Source of the DNA: Pseudomonas sp. LBUM920
GTDB lineage: Bacteria; Pseudomonadota; Gammaproteobacteria; Pseudomonadales; Pseudomonadaceae
Length of the DNA: 64,000 bases
Direction of reading: 5' to 3'
Assembly: GCF_003852315.1 (NCBI RefSeq)
Contig: NZ_CP027762.1
Location: forward strand, 4,569,501 to 4,633,500
How positions within the stretch are numbered: position 1 is the stretch's first letter; each line of letters begins with the position of its first letter. A model generated the notes under the pieces. The model worked only from the letters and a program-made list of their open reading frames with translations, was not told the origin of the DNA and did no database searches. The position numbers were made by a program, and so were the translations under genes. Shown here in pieces: positions 41,537 through 51,109 of this stretch.

Positions 41537-42880
41537 ATGTCCCAGTTAGAACCGCAGACTCCTGCCGCGCCCGCCATGGTGCGGCTGCCCCTCTTGCAAC
41601 TGATTCTGGTAGGCCTGCAACACGTCTTGCTGATGTACGGCGGCGCCGTCGCCGTGCCCCTGATCATTGGCCAAGCCGCCGGTTTGAGCCGTGAAGAAAT
41701 CGCCTTTCTGATCAACGCCGACCTGCTGGTTGCCGGTATCGCCACCCTGGTGCAGTCGTTCGGCATCGGCCCGGTGGGCATCCGCATGCCGGTGATGATG
41801 GGCGCCAGTTTTGCCGCCGTCGGCAGCATGGTGGCGATGGCGGGCATGCCCGGTATCGGCTTGCAGGGGATCTTCGGCGCAACCATTGCCGCCGGGTTCT
41901 TCGGCCTGTTGATCGCGCCGTTCATGTCCAAGGTGGTGCGTTTTTTCCCGCCGTTGGTCACCGGCACCGTGATCACCGCCATCGGCCTGTCGCTGTTTCC
42001 AGTGGCCGTGAACTGGGCCGGCGGAGGCAGCGCCGCCGCCACGTTCGGCTCGCCGGTCTACCTGGCGATTGCCGCGCTGGTATTGGGCACCATCCTGCTG
42101 ATCAACCGTTTCATGCGCGGCTTCTGGGTGAACATCTCGGTGCTGATCGGCATGGCGCTCGGCTATGGCCTGTGCGGCATGATCGGCATGGTTGACCTCA
42201 GTGGCCTGGCCCAGGCGCCGTGGGTGCAGGTGGTGACGCCGTTGCATTTCGGCATGCCCCGGTTCGAGCTGGCGCCAATCCTGTCGATGTGCCTGGTGGT
42301 GGTCATCATCTTTGTCGAGTCCACCGGCATGTTCCTCGCTCTGGGCAAAATCACCGGTCAGGACGTCACCCCAAAAATGCTGCGCCGTGGCCTGCTGTGT
42401 GATGCCGGCGCCTCGTTTTTTGCCGGCTTCTTCAATACGTTTACCCATTCCTCGTTCGCGCAGAACATTGGCCTGGTGCAGATGACGGGCGTGCGTTGCC
42501 GCTCGGTGACGATCATGGCCGGCGCGTTTTTGATTGTGCTCAGCCTGTTGCCCAAAGCCGCCTTTCTGGTGGCCTCGATTCCACCGGCGGTCCTCGGCGG
42601 CGCGGCAATTGCCATGTTCGGCATGGTCGCGGCGACCGGGATCAAAATCCTGCAGGAAGCCGATATCACCGACCGGCGTAATCAGTTGCTGGTGGCGGTG
42701 AGTATCGGCATGGGCCTGATCCCGGTGGTGCGTCCGGAGTTCTTCGCGCAATTGCCCTTATGGATGAGCCCGATTACCCACAGCGGAATTGCCATGGCCA
42801 CCCTCAGCGCGCTGTCGCTGAATGTACTGTTCAACATTCTGGGAGGTGCTGAACGCCCCGTTGTCGCCCACACGCATTGA
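41537..42880 (+). CDS. NCS2-type xanthine/uracil (urate) permease
   Basis: A 447-residue nucleobase:cation symporter-2 permease with about 12-14 helices: LVGLQHVLLMYGGAVAVPLI at the start, and the substrate-proximal motif TFTHSSFAQNIGLVQMTGVR. Signature sequences assign it to the uracil-xanthine permease family. Adjacent urate and allantoin genes make xanthine or urate the likely cargo; uracil is not excluded. It follows puuD after a REP, and a poor AGGTGTTGC element precedes the ATG. A separate AzgA-type permease at 28649 probably handles hypoxanthine and guanine. Confidence 0.92.
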   Translation: MSQLEPQTPAAPAMVRLPLLQLILVGLQHVLLMYGGAVAVPLIIGQAAGLSREEIAFLINADLLVAGIATLVQSFGIGPVGIRMPVMMGASFAAVGSMVAMAGMPGIGLQGIFGATIAAGFFGLLIAPFMSKVVRFFPPLVTGTVITAIGLSLFPVAVNWAGGGSAAATFGSPVYLAIAALVLGTILLINRFMRGFWVNISVLIGMALGYGLCGMIGMVDLSGLAQAPWVQVVTPLHFGMPRFELAPILSMCLVVVIIFVESTGMFLALGKITGQDVTPKMLRRGLLCDAGASFFAGFFNTFTHSSFAQNIGLVQMTGVRCRSVTIMAGAFLIVLSLLPKAAFLVASIPPAVLGGAAIAMFGMVAATGIKILQEADITDRRNQLLVAVSIGMGLIPVVRPEFFAQLPLWMSPITHSGIAMATLSALSLNVLFNILGGAERPVVAHTH

Positions 42881-43325
42881 TTCCACCTGTTTTTAAAAAC
42901 AACAAAAATAATAAACAACAGGAACCACGCACATGCACGCCATCCACCCGGGGCCGGCCACACGCCGCGCCCTATTCTTGCCCCACGCGCTCTCTAACAG
43001 CGCACTTGAGCCAAGGCCTGGGAGCCAGTATTCTCCGCGCCCGCTCGAATCGACTCAAAAAAAAACAGCGAATGTAAAAGCTGACTGCAGGGCCAACTTA
43101 TCCCGGCCCCGCAGTGGCTGCCAAAGTGCGCAAAAGTCCCCGGAATTCGACTGCAGTTTCTGCAGCCGACGGGGATTTTTTGGCTTTTTAAACACCTTGG
43201 CGCAGCTCTTGCTAAAAAGCATTAAAGCTGACCAGACAGACGATTTTTGCAGCGAACCAAAAGGCGCCACACCAGAGCGCCTGCGTAGAAAAACAACCAT
43301 AAAACTTTGACTCGGGAGCAACCGA
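42881..43325. other. Intergenic region between permease and OmpK-like gene
   Basis: This region of 445 bases contains a terminator at 43136-43182 and otherwise no gene that I can support. An open frame 42933-43310 (125 codons) has no start site, no domain and a composition unlike the neighbours. The end of the region carries GGGAG as the ribosome binding site of the OmpK-like gene. Confidence 0.5.
43136..43182 (+). terminator. Rho-independent terminator
   Basis: TCCCCG (43137-43142) pairs with CGGGGA (43170-43175), with an inner CTGCAG/CTGCAG pairing and T6 after the stem. It lies about 260 bases downstream of the permease stop. Confidence 0.75.
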
Positions 43326-44111
43326 ATGAAACCTATGTTGAAAGGCCTGATGCTGGCAGGATCCCTGCTGGCCGGTGGCCAAGCCGTGGCGGGCGATCTG
43401 TTGCAGTGGCAAAACAACAGCCTGACGTATCTATGGGGCAAGAACTTCACCGTCAACCCGCAGATTCAGCAGACCGTCACGTTTGAACATGCCGATGCCT
43501 GGAAGTACGGCGACAACTTCTTGTTCGTCGACCGCATCTTTTACAACGGCAAGGAAGACGGCAACGTCGGCCCAAGTACCTACTACGGCGAGTTCAGCCC
43601 GCGTTTGTCGTTCGGCAAGATTTTCGACAAGGATTTGTCATTCGGCCCGATCAAAGATGTATTGCTGGCCTTCACTTACGAGTTCGGCGAAGGCGATAAC
43701 GAGTCGTACCTGTTGGGCCCGGGTTTTGACTTGAACATCCCGGGTTTCGACTACTTCCAGTTGAACTTCTATCAGCGCCAGACCGAAGGCAATCGCCCGG
43801 GTGATGGCGTCTGGCAGATCACCCCGGTCTGGTCGTACACCCTTCCAGTGGGCAACTCCAACGTGTTGATCGACGGTTTCATGGACTGGGTCGTGGACAA
43901 CGACAAGAACGCCCGTGGCACTTACCACGCCAACCTGCACTTCAACCCACAGGTTAAATACGACCTGGGCAAGGCGCTGCACTGGGGCGAGAAACAGTTG
44001 TATGTGGGTTTTGAATACGACTACTGGAAGAACAAGTACGGGATTGAAGATTCCGGCGCGTTCAAGACCAACCAGGACACCGCAAGCTTCCTGGTCAAGT
44101 ACCACTTCTAA
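43326..44111 (+). CDS. OmpK/Tsx-like nucleoside-specific channel-forming protein
   Basis: A 261-residue outer-membrane beta-barrel. A signal peptide (MKPMLKGLMLAGSLLAGGQA, cleavage after about residue 23) precedes GDLLQWQNNSLTYLWGKNF, and the protein ends with the terminal strand and aromatic residue, TASFLVKYHF. Family assignment is from WQNNSLTYL and the LLAFTYEFGEGDNESYLLGP region of OmpK/Tsx proteins, which form nucleoside-type diffusion channels. Placed after urate and xanthine permease genes, it may be the outer-membrane route for purines. It has its own promoter region upstream after a terminator. Confidence 0.88.
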   Translation: MKPMLKGLMLAGSLLAGGQAVAGDLLQWQNNSLTYLWGKNFTVNPQIQQTVTFEHADAWKYGDNFLFVDRIFYNGKEDGNVGPSTYYGEFSPRLSFGKIFDKDLSFGPIKDVLLAFTYEFGEGDNESYLLGPGFDLNIPGFDYFQLNFYQRQTEGNRPGDGVWQITPVWSYTLPVGNSNVLIDGFMDWVVDNDKNARGTYHANLHFNPQVKYDLGKALHWGEKQLYVGFEYDYWKNKYGIEDSGAFKTNQDTASFLVKYHF

Positions 44112-44129
44112 ATAACACGGCAAAACCAA

Positions 44130-44221
44130 GGTGGGAGCGGGCCTGCTCGCGAAAGCGGTGTGTCAGTCACCCAATCTGCGGGCTGATCCACTGCCTTCGC
44201 GAGCAAGCCCGCTCCCACCTT
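44130..44221. repeat. REP doublet
   Basis: The arms GGTGGGAGCGGGCCTGCTCG and CGAGCAAGCCCGCTCCCACC are inverted. The right arm ends at the stop codon of the patatin-like gene. Confidence 0.92.
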
Positions 44222-45369
44222 TATAGCGGCGACAGGCCCAAGAACCTCGACAGTTCCGCGCGTTTGGCCAACGCATCCTTCCTGCCCAACTCGATCAACT
44301 CGCTGCAATACCCCGCCTCGAACAACAAGTAACTCAGCACCCCTGCCCCGCTGGTTTTGGTCGCGCCCGGCCCACGCAGGAACAGGCGCAACGCCGCCGG
44401 CAATTCCTGGCGATGCCGCGCGGCGATCTCGTCGATCGGCTGGCTCGGCGCAATCACCAACACCTCCACCGGGGCCAGGCCCTGGATCGCCGCATCCACC
44501 GGCAACACGTGGCTGAACTGGTTCAGACGCTCGAGCAATTCGATATCGCTCTCCAGGCTGTCAATGAACGTGCTGTTGAGCATGTGCCCACCGATCTGCG
44601 CCAGGGTCGGCTCCTGGCCGGTGTAGGTGCGTTGCGTGGAAGGCTCATTGCCGCGCGGATTGCCACTCACGCCCACCACCAGCACCCGACTGGCGCCCAG
44701 GTGCAAGGCCGGGCTGATCGGCGCGGATTGGCGCACCGCGCCATCGCCGAAATACTCCTGATCGAGTTTGACCGGAGCAAACAGCAAAGGGATCGCCGAA
44801 CTGGCCAGCAAGTGTTCAACCGTGAGTTGGGTGGGCATGCCGATACGCCGATGGCGCAGCCACGCATCGATAGTGCCGCCGCCCTGATAGAACGTCACTG
44901 CCTGCCCGGACTCATAGCCGAAAGCCGTGACCGCGACCGCACGCAGGTGGTTGTTACGGATGGCCGCATCGATGCCGTCCAGGTGCAGCTTGTCTTTGAG
45001 CAATGCGCGCAACGGCGTGCTGTCGAGCAACGCGACCGGCACCTGAGCCCCCAGGCCGAGCAAGCTGTGGATCAAGAAACGGCTGGCCTGGCGGATAACC
45101 CCGGGCCAGTCGCTGCGCAGCACCCGATGGCTGCGAAAGCCCTGCCAGAAGGCCGTGAGGCGCTCGATGGCGGCGGTGAAATCAGTCGCGCCGCTGGCAA
45201 GACTCACCGCATTGATCGCCCCTGCTGACGTGCCGACGATCACCGGAAAGGGATTGGGCGCCCCTGGCGGCAGCAATTCGGCAATCGCTGCCAGGACCCC
45301 CACCTGATACGCCGCTCGCGCCCCGCCGCCGGAAAGAATCAAGCCTGTGACCGGTTCAGTTGGGCGCAT
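44221..45369 (-). CDS. Patatin-like phospholipase family protein
   Basis: A 382-residue patatin-fold lipase. The oxyanion loop is LILSGGGARAAYQVGVLAAI, the nucleophile elbow VGTSAGAIN has Ser48, and the catalytic Asp is in FGDGAVRQSAP. Patatin proteins hydrolyse acyl chains of phospholipids or lysophospholipids. No signal peptide is seen, so it is probably cytoplasmic or peripheral. Start ATG 45369 has TGGAG 8-12 bases upstream; a 438-residue reading from 45537 runs into the LpxL gene. It follows lpxL on the same strand with 28 bases between them. Confidence 0.9.
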   Translation of the reverse strand: MRPTEPVTGLILSGGGARAAYQVGVLAAIAELLPPGAPNPFPVIVGTSAGAINAVSLASGATDFTAAIERLTAFWQGFRSHRVLRSDWPGVIRQASRFLIHSLLGLGAQVPVALLDSTPLRALLKDKLHLDGIDAAIRNNHLRAVAVTAFGYESGQAVTFYQGGGTIDAWLRHRRIGMPTQLTVEHLLASSAIPLLFAPVKLDQEYFGDGAVRQSAPISPALHLGASRVLVVGVSGNPRGNEPSTQRTYTGQEPTLAQIGGHMLNSTFIDSLESDIELLERLNQFSHVLPVDAAIQGLAPVEVLVIAPSQPIDEIAARHRQELPAALRLFLRGPGATKTSGAGVLSYLLFEAGYCSELIELGRKDALAKRAELSRFLGLSPL

Positions 45370-45397
45370 TGCATCACTCCATGTGGGGCAGAAAGCG

Positions 45398-46333
45398 TTA
45401 TCGACGGCGTTTTTCGTACAGCTTGGGTTCACCCGGTGGCCGGCTCTTGAAACGCCGATGGGTCCACAGGTATTGCTCCGGGCATTCGCGAACCGACGCC
45501 TCGACCCACTGGTTGATGCGCAGGCAGTCGATCTCATCGGTTTCGCCCGGGAAGTCGGTCAACGGCGGGTGGATCACCAGGCGGTAACCACTGCCATCGG
45601 CCAGGCGTTCCTGGGTGAACGGCACCACCAGCGCCTTGCCCAGGCGGGCAAATTTGCTGGTGGCGGTGACGGTGGCGGCCTGAATGCCGAACAGCGGCAC
45701 AAAGATACTTTGCTTGGCGCCGTAGTCCTGGTCCGGTGCGTACCAGATGGCGCGGCCGGCGCGCAGCAACTTGAGCATGCCGCGCACGTCTTCGCGTTCT
45801 ACCGCCAGGGAATCGAGGTTATGCCGCTCGCGGCCACGGCGCTGAACGAAGTCGAACAGCGGGTTACCGTGCTCGCGGTACATGCCATCAATGGTGTGTT
45901 TCTGGCCGAGCAGCGCTGCGCCGATTTCCAACGTGGTGAAGTGCAGGGCCATAAGAATCACACCCTTGCCATCCAGCTGCGCCTGCTTGAGGTGCTCCAG
46001 CCCTTCGACATGGGCCAGGCGTGCCAGGCGCTGACGTGACCACCACCAGCTCATGGCCATCTCGAAAAACGCGATGCCGGTGGAGGCGAAATTTTCCTTG
46101 AGCAGCTTCTTGCGCTCTTTGGCGGATTTTTCCGGAAAGCACAGTTCCAGGTTGCGCGCGGCGATGCGGCGGCGTTCGCCAGCCACGCGGTACATGCCCG
46201 CGCCTAATAAACGACCAATGGTCAACAACGCGCGGTATGGCAACTGGGTGATCAGCCACAGCAGGCCGAGCCCCAGCCATAGCAGCCAAAAACGCGGGTG
46301 AAAAAATACAGCTCGAAAACGCGGGCGATCCAT
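45398..46333 (-). CDS. lpxL: Lipid A biosynthesis acyltransferase (LpxL/HtrB-type)
   Basis: A 311-residue inner-membrane acyltransferase: one N-terminal transmembrane helix (FWLLWLGLGLLWLITQLPYR), the catalytic HX4E in ALHFTTLEIGAALLG, and YREHGNPLFDFVQRRGR and YAPDQDYGAK further on. LpxL enzymes add a secondary laurate-type chain to the lipid A precursor from acyl-ACP. Pseudomonas has several paralogs, so the exact position on lipid A is not fixed. ATG 46333 is the start expected for the family; it lies 117 bases from the divergent minC. Confidence 0.9.
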   Translation of the reverse strand: MDRPRFRAVFFHPRFWLLWLGLGLLWLITQLPYRALLTIGRLLGAGMYRVAGERRRIAARNLELCFPEKSAKERKKLLKENFASTGIAFFEMAMSWWWSRQRLARLAHVEGLEHLKQAQLDGKGVILMALHFTTLEIGAALLGQKHTIDGMYREHGNPLFDFVQRRGRERHNLDSLAVEREDVRGMLKLLRAGRAIWYAPDQDYGAKQSIFVPLFGIQAATVTATSKFARLGKALVVPFTQERLADGSGYRLVIHPPLTDFPGETDEIDCLRINQWVEASVRECPEQYLWTHRRFKSRPPGEPKLYEKRRR

Positions 46334-46450
46334 TACAGATTCCGGTAAAGACAGGGCCGCGCATTCTACAACGTTCGACTCGGCTTGCGGCCCGTGGATG
46401 TTCTCGTTATAAGTCTCGACACTTTTCGTGACAAGCCGCTTTTGCCGACC

Positions 46451-47188
46451 ATGAGCCAAACCGAACCGCTAGACCAAGATCCCGTGTTCCAGCTGAAAGG
46501 CAGCATGCTCGCCATCACCGTGCTGGAACTGGCCCGCAATGACCTCGATGCCCTGGACCGCCAACTGGCCGCCAAGGTCGCCCTGGCGCCGAACTTCTTC
46601 AACAATGCCCCGCTGGTATTGGCCCTGGACAAACTCCCGGCCGGCCAGGGCGCGATTGATTTGCCCGGGCTGATGCGCGTTTGCCGCTCGCATGGTTTGC
46701 GCACCCTGGCGATTCGCGCCAGCCGTATTGAAGACATCGCTGCGGCAATCGCTATTGAACTGCCAGTACTGCCGCCGTCGGGTGCCCGCGAGCGACCGCT
46801 GGACCCGAGCGAAGGTGAAGTGAAGAAAAAACCGGAGAAACCGCCGGAGCCCACCGTCAAGCCTACAAAGATCATCACCTCTCCCGTACGCGGCGGGCAG
46901 CAGATTTACGCCCAGGGCGGCGACCTGGTGGTGATCGCGCCTGTCAGTCCGGGCGCGGAACTTCTCGCCGATGGCAACATCCATGTATACGGCCCGATGC
47001 GCGGACGTGCCCTCGCCGGCATCAAGGGTGATACCAAGGCGCGTATTTTTTGCCAGCAGTTGACCGCTGAGCTAGTGTCCATCGCAGGCCAGTACAAGGT
47101 TTCAGAAGATTTGCGCCGTGATCCGCTGTGGGGGGCCGGGGTACAAGTCAGCCTGTCGGGCGATGTGTTGAACATCATCCGTCTTTAA
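46451..47188 (+). CDS. minC: Septum-site determining protein MinC
   Basis: A 245-residue MinC. The N-terminal domain (about 1-105) inhibits FtsZ assembly and contains [20 protein letters not shown]; a Pro/Lys-rich linker (about 110-140) leads to the beta-helical dimer domain with [20 protein letters not shown], which binds MinD. With MinD and MinE it restricts division to midcell. ATG 46451 starts the family sequence; the ribosome binding site is weak. It is followed after 199 bases by minD. Confidence 0.96.
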   Translation: MSQTEPLDQDPVFQLKGSMLAITVLELARNDLDALDRQLAAKVALAPNFFNNAPLVLALDKLPAGQGAIDLPGLMRVCRSHGLRTLAIRASRIEDIAAAIAIELPVLPPSGARERPLDPSEGEVKKKPEKPPEPTVKPTKIITSPVRGGQQIYAQGGDLVVIAPVSPGAELLADGNIHVYGPMRGRALAGIKGDTKARIFCQQLTAELVSIAGQYKVSEDLRRDPLWGAGVQVSLSGDVLNIIRL

Positions 47189-47387
47189 CGGATACTGCCG
47201 CATTTTCCAAGCATCTCTAGACTCTGATAGCACAGCGAAACCGGCAAGATTTGCGTAGGAATATTCGAAGTTGGCGTTTCCCCTTGGGAAACCACATCTT
47301 TTCCTACAAAGGCTGTCCGCCTGCAGCGAGTTCCAAGAGATGTTTTTCAGGGGCTGAAAAGTCCTTTTTCCTTAGGGGTGAAACACC

Positions 47388-48200
47388 TTGGCCAAGATTC
47401 TCGTGGTTACATCCGGCAAGGGTGGTGTGGGTAAGACCACCACCAGCGCCGCTATCGGTACCGGCCTCGCTCTGCGCGGCCACAAGACAGTCATCGTCGA
47501 CTTCGACGTCGGTTTGCGTAACCTCGACCTGATCATGGGCTGCGAACGCCGCGTGGTGTACGACTTCGTCAACGTGGTGAACGGCGAAGCCAACCTGCAA
47601 CAGGCTTTGATCAAGGACAAGCGCCTTGAGAACCTGTACGTACTGGCCGCCAGCCAGACCCGCGACAAAGACGCGCTGACCAAAGAAGGCGTAGGCAAAG
47701 TACTCGCCGAACTCAAAGAAACTTTCGAATACGTGGTATGTGACTCGCCGGCCGGTATCGAAACCGGTGCTCACCTGGCGATGTACTTCGCCGATGAAGC
47801 CATCGTGGTGACCAACCCGGAAGTCTCCTCGGTACGTGACTCGGACCGCATGCTGGGCCTGTTGGCCAGCAAGTCCAAGCGCGCCGAAGAAGGCCAGGAC
47901 CCGATCAAGGAGCACTTGCTGCTCACCCGCTACAACCCTGAGCGCGTCAGTAATGGCGAAATGCTTGGCGTTGAAGACGTGAAGGAAATCCTCGCAGTGA
48001 CCCTGCTGGGTGTGATCCCGGAATCCCAGGCCGTCCTGAAGGCTTCCAACCAGGGCGTTCCGGTGATTCTCGACGACCAGAGCGACGCCGGCCAGGCGTA
48101 CAGCGATGCCGTTGATCGCTTGCTGGGCAAGACCGTGGAACATCGCTTCCTCGATGTTAAGAAGAAGGGATTCTTCGAGCGTATCTTTGGAGGCAACTAA
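47388..48200 (+). CDS. minD: Septum-site determining ATPase MinD
   Basis: A 270-residue ParA/MinD ATPase with the deviant Walker A GKGGVGKTTTSAA near the start, the switch segments DFDVGLRNLDLIMGCERR and CDSPAGIETGAH, and a C-terminal amphipathic membrane helix KKKGFFERIFGGN. ATP-bound MinD binds the membrane and recruits MinC; MinE stimulates hydrolysis. The start is TTG 47388 with AGGGGTGAAACACC upstream. minE follows 3 bases after the stop. Confidence 0.98.
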   Translation: MAKILVVTSGKGGVGKTTTSAAIGTGLALRGHKTVIVDFDVGLRNLDLIMGCERRVVYDFVNVVNGEANLQQALIKDKRLENLYVLAASQTRDKDALTKEGVGKVLAELKETFEYVVCDSPAGIETGAHLAMYFADEAIVVTNPEVSSVRDSDRMLGLLASKSKRAEEGQDPIKEHLLLTRYNPERVSNGEMLGVEDVKEILAVTLLGVIPESQAVLKASNQGVPVILDDQSDAGQAYSDAVDRLLGKTVEHRFLDVKKKGFFERIFGGN

Positions 48201-48203
48201 ACA

Positions 48204-48458
48204 ATGAAATTTCTCGACTTCTTTCGCGCCAACAAAAAGCCAAGTACCGCGTCGGTAGCGAAAGAGCGTCTACAGATCATCGTGGCGCACGAACGCGGCC
48301 AACGCAGCACCCCGGACTACCTGCCAGCCTTGCAGAAGGAACTGGTCGAGGTGATCCGCAAGTACGTCAATATCGGCAACGATGACGTGCATGTCGCCCT
48401 GGAAAACGACGGCAGCTGCTCGATTCTGGAACTCAATATCACCCTGCCTGATCGTTAA
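48204..48458 (+). CDS. minE: Cell division topological specificity factor MinE
   Basis: An 84-residue Min[21 protein letters not shown] (membrane-binding N-terminus), [20 protein letters not shown] (MinD-contacting helix) and the dimerising C-terminal part with [19 protein letters not shown]. It stimulates MinD ATPase and drives pole-to-pole oscillation. ATG 48204 is 3 bases after minD. Confidence 0.98.
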   Translation: MKFLDFFRANKKPSTASVAKERLQIIVAHERGQRSTPDYLPALQKELVEVIRKYVNIGNDDVHVALENDGSCSILELNITLPDR

Positions 48459-48554
48459 TCGAACAGGCGGCCGCCACGGCGGCTCGGTCACCTTGATCCC
48501 TGTTGGGGAGCCGGGTGGGCGAGCCGCCGTTGGCGTTTGTTACGAGGCTGTTTA

Positions 48555-49190
48555 ATGCCGCTGTCCACTATCCATATCCTTCACCAGGACGACGCTGTCC
48601 TGGTGGTGAACAAGCCGACCCTGCTGCTCTCGGTGCCCGGCCGTGCCGATGACAACAAGGACTGCCTGATCACCCGGCTGCAGGAAAACGGCTACCCCGA
48701 AGCCCGTATTGTCCATCGCCTGGACTGGGAAACCTCAGGGATCATCCTGCTCGCGCGGGACGCCGATAGCCACCGCGAACTGTCGCGCCAGTTTCACGAC
48801 CGCGAAACCGAAAAGGCCTACACCGCCCTGGCGTGGGGCCAGCCGGCACTGGACAGCGGCAGCATCGACCTGCCCCTGCGCTACGACCCGCCGACCAAGC
48901 CACGCCATGTGGTCGACCACGAGTTCGGTAAACACGCGCTGACCTTCTGGAAGGTATTGGAGCGTTGCGGCGACTGGTGCCGCGTCGAGCTGACGCCGAT
49001 CACCGGGCGTTCGCATCAGTTGCGCGTGCACATGCTGTCGATCGGGCATCCACTGCTGGGTGATGGCCTGTACGCCCATGAGCAAGCCCTGGCCGCGTGG
49101 CCGCGCTTGTGCCTGCACGCGAGCAGGCTGAGCTTTACCCATCCGCAAAGTGGCGAGCGTTTGCGCTTTGAGTGCCCTGCACCGTTCTAA
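48555..49190 (+). CDS. rluA: RluA-family pseudouridine synthase
   Basis: A 211-residue pseudouridine synthase. Catalytic Asp lies in ARIVHRLDWETSGIILLARD, and ITGRSHQLRVHMLSIGHPLLG is the second family motif. No S4 domain is present, which fits RluA rather than RluB/C/D types; E. coli RluA modifies 23S rRNA U746 and tRNA U32. GAGG precedes ATG 48555, and the upstream reading from 48537 lacks a site. It follows minE, probably with a separate promoter. Confidence 0.87.
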   Translation: MPLSTIHILHQDDAVLVVNKPTLLLSVPGRADDNKDCLITRLQENGYPEARIVHRLDWETSGIILLARDADSHRELSRQFHDRETEKAYTALAWGQPALDSGSIDLPLRYDPPTKPRHVVDHEFGKHALTFWKVLERCGDWCRVELTPITGRSHQLRVHMLSIGHPLLGDGLYAHEQALAAWPRLCLHASRLSFTHPQSGERLRFECPAPF

Positions 49191-49206
49191 AGTTGGCAAT
49201 GCATTA

Positions 49207-49299
49207 AATGTGGGAGCGAGCTTGCTCGCGAATGCGGTGTATCAGATACACATTCAGTGACTGACACACCGCATTCGCGAGCAAGCCCGCTGCCACATT
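49207..49299. repeat. REP doublet
   Basis: The arms TGTGGGAGCGAGCTTGCTCG and CGAGCAAGCCCGCTGCCACA are inverted; the left arm carries GAGC in place of GGGC. Confidence 0.92.
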
Positions 49300-49360
49300 T
49301 GTTATGTGCAGTTCTCGCCATCGAACGGTAAACTCCGCGCATTGCTGTCTGGAGCTATTT

Positions 49361-50650
49361 ATGCGCGAAGCGTTGAATCAAGGCCTGATCGACTTCCTCA
49401 AGGCCTCCCCTACTCCTTTTCATGCCACTGCCGCCCTCGCCCAGCGCCTGGAAGCGGCCGGTTATCAGCGTCTCGACGAGCGCGAAACCTGGACCACCGA
49501 GGCCAACGGCCGTTACTACGTGACCCGTAACGATTCGTCGATCATCGCCTTCAAGCTCGGTCGTCATTCGCCGCTGCAAGGCGGGATTCGCCTGGTCGGC
49601 GCCCACACCGACAGCCCGTGCTTGCGCGTCAAGCCCCAGCCGGAGCTGCAACGCCAAGGCTTCTGGCAATTGGGCGTAGAAGTCTACGGCGGCGCGCTGC
49701 TGGCGCCGTGGTTCGACCGCGACCTGTCGCTGGCCGGCCGCGTGACCTTCCGCCGTGACGGCAAAGTCGAAAGCCAACTGATCGACTTCAAGCTGCCCAT
49801 CGCCATCATCCCCAACCTGGCCATTCACCTGAACCGTGAAGCCAACCAGGGCTGGGCGATCAATGCGCAGACCGAGCTGCCACCGATCCTCGCGCAATTT
49901 GCCGGTGACGAACGCGTGGACTTTCGCGCCGTGCTCACCGAGCAACTGGCGCGTGAACATGGTTTGAACGCCGACGTGGTGCTCGACTACGAGCTGAGCT
50001 TCTACGACACCCAGAGCGCCGCGGTGATTGGCCTCAATGGTGACTTCATCGCCGGTGCGCGCCTGGACAACCTGCTGTCGTGCTACGCCGGCCTGCAAGC
50101 CTTGCTCACCAGCGAAACCGACGAAACCTGCGTGCTGGTGTGCAACGACCACGAAGAAGTCGGCTCCTGCTCGGCGTGCGGTGCCGATGGCCCGATGCTG
50201 GAACAGACATTGCGCCGCCTGTTGCCTGAGGGTGATGAATTCGTACGCACCATTCAGAAATCACTATTGGTGTCAGCGGACAATGCTCACGGTGTGCACC
50301 CCAACTACGCCGAGAAACACGACGCCAACCACGGCCCGAAACTCAACGCGGGTCCGGTGATCAAGGTCAACAGCAACCAGCGTTACGCCACCAACAGCGA
50401 AACCGCCGGCTTCTTCCGCCACCTGTGCATGGCCCAGGAAGTACCGGTGCAGAGCTTCGTGGTGCGCAGCGACATGGGCTGCGGCTCGACCATCGGCCCG
50501 ATCACCGCCAGCCACCTGGGCGTGCGCACTGTAGACATCGGCCTGCCGACGTTTGCCATGCACTCGATCCGTGAACTGTGCGGCAGCCACGACCTGGCGC
50601 ACCTGGTGAAGGTGCTGGGCGCGTTCTATGCGAGCCGCGATCTGCCCTGA
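49361..50650 (+). CDS. apeB: M18-family aminopeptidase
   Basis: A 429-residue M18 aspartyl aminopeptidase. Zinc and catalytic sites are in [40 protein letters not shown], and the C-terminal [20 protein letters not shown]. The family removes N-terminal acidic residues from peptides in the cytoplasm and often forms large oligomers. CTGGAGC precedes ATG 49361; the reading from 49304 has no site. It is monocistronic. Confidence 0.92.
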   Translation: MREALNQGLIDFLKASPTPFHATAALAQRLEAAGYQRLDERETWTTEANGRYYVTRNDSSIIAFKLGRHSPLQGGIRLVGAHTDSPCLRVKPQPELQRQGFWQLGVEVYGGALLAPWFDRDLSLAGRVTFRRDGKVESQLIDFKLPIAIIPNLAIHLNREANQGWAINAQTELPPILAQFAGDERVDFRAVLTEQLAREHGLNADVVLDYELSFYDTQSAAVIGLNGDFIAGARLDNLLSCYAGLQALLTSETDETCVLVCNDHEEVGSCSACGADGPMLEQTLRRLLPEGDEFVRTIQKSLLVSADNAHGVHPNYAEKHDANHGPKLNAGPVIKVNSNQRYATNSETAGFFRHLCMAQEVPVQSFVVRSDMGCGSTIGPITASHLGVRTVDIGLPTFAMHSIRELCGSHDLAHLVKVLGAFYASRDLP

Positions 50651-50677
50651 TCTGAAAGGCTGAACGCAGTCAAAAAT

Positions 50678-50768
50678 GTGGGAGCGGGCGTGCTCGCGAA
50701 TGCGGTACATCAGTCAACAGATTCAGTGACTGACGCTGCGCATTCGCGCGCAAGCCCGCTCCCACATT
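50678..50768. repeat. REP doublet
   Basis: The arms TGTGGGAGCGGGCGTGCTCG and CGCGCAAGCCCGCTCCCACA are inverted, with one substitution in each. Confidence 0.92.
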
Positions 50769-50860
50769 TGGTTAGGCACAAACCTGACCCATATCACGCC
50801 CACTTCTAGCAATCCGACCTAGACTTGTCAGTATTCCCACTCTGACAAGGCCGTCGCCCC

Positions 50861-51037
50861 ATGATCTCCATGTCCTCCTTCCACGCCATGCTCATCCCGA
50901 TCATCATCGGCATGATCCTGCTGACCGTCGGCTTCAACTTTCGCGACAAGCCGGTCGGCGTGTTTGGCATGTGGATTGGCATGCTGCTGATCCTCGGCAC
51001 CGTGGTGTACAAGATCCTCGCCAAACTGGCGGAATGA
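50861..51037 (+). CDS. Small two-helix membrane protein
   Basis: A 58-residue protein with transmembrane helices MLIPIIIGMILLTVGFNF and VFGMWIGMLLILGTVVYKIL joined by a short loop RDKPVG, and a basic C-terminus. AAGG sits about 10 bases before ATG 50861. I do not recognise a family and no function is known. It lies between the M18 aminopeptidase and the MscS gene on the same strand, 72 bases before the latter, and may be co-transcribed with it. Confidence 0.7.
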   Translation: MISMSSFHAMLIPIIIGMILLTVGFNFRDKPVGVFGMWIGMLLILGTVVYKILAKLAE

Positions 51038-51109
51038 CAAATGCACTCGCATTGGGCATAACGGCCTCGTACACTCGGTCAATTCGTCGTTTTCAAGGTT
51101 GACCGCCTC

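Noticed and set aside
42933..43310. Open frame of 125 codons between the permease and OmpK-like genes
   Set aside because: It runs through a terminator hairpin, has no ribosome binding site, and has a low-complexity composition.
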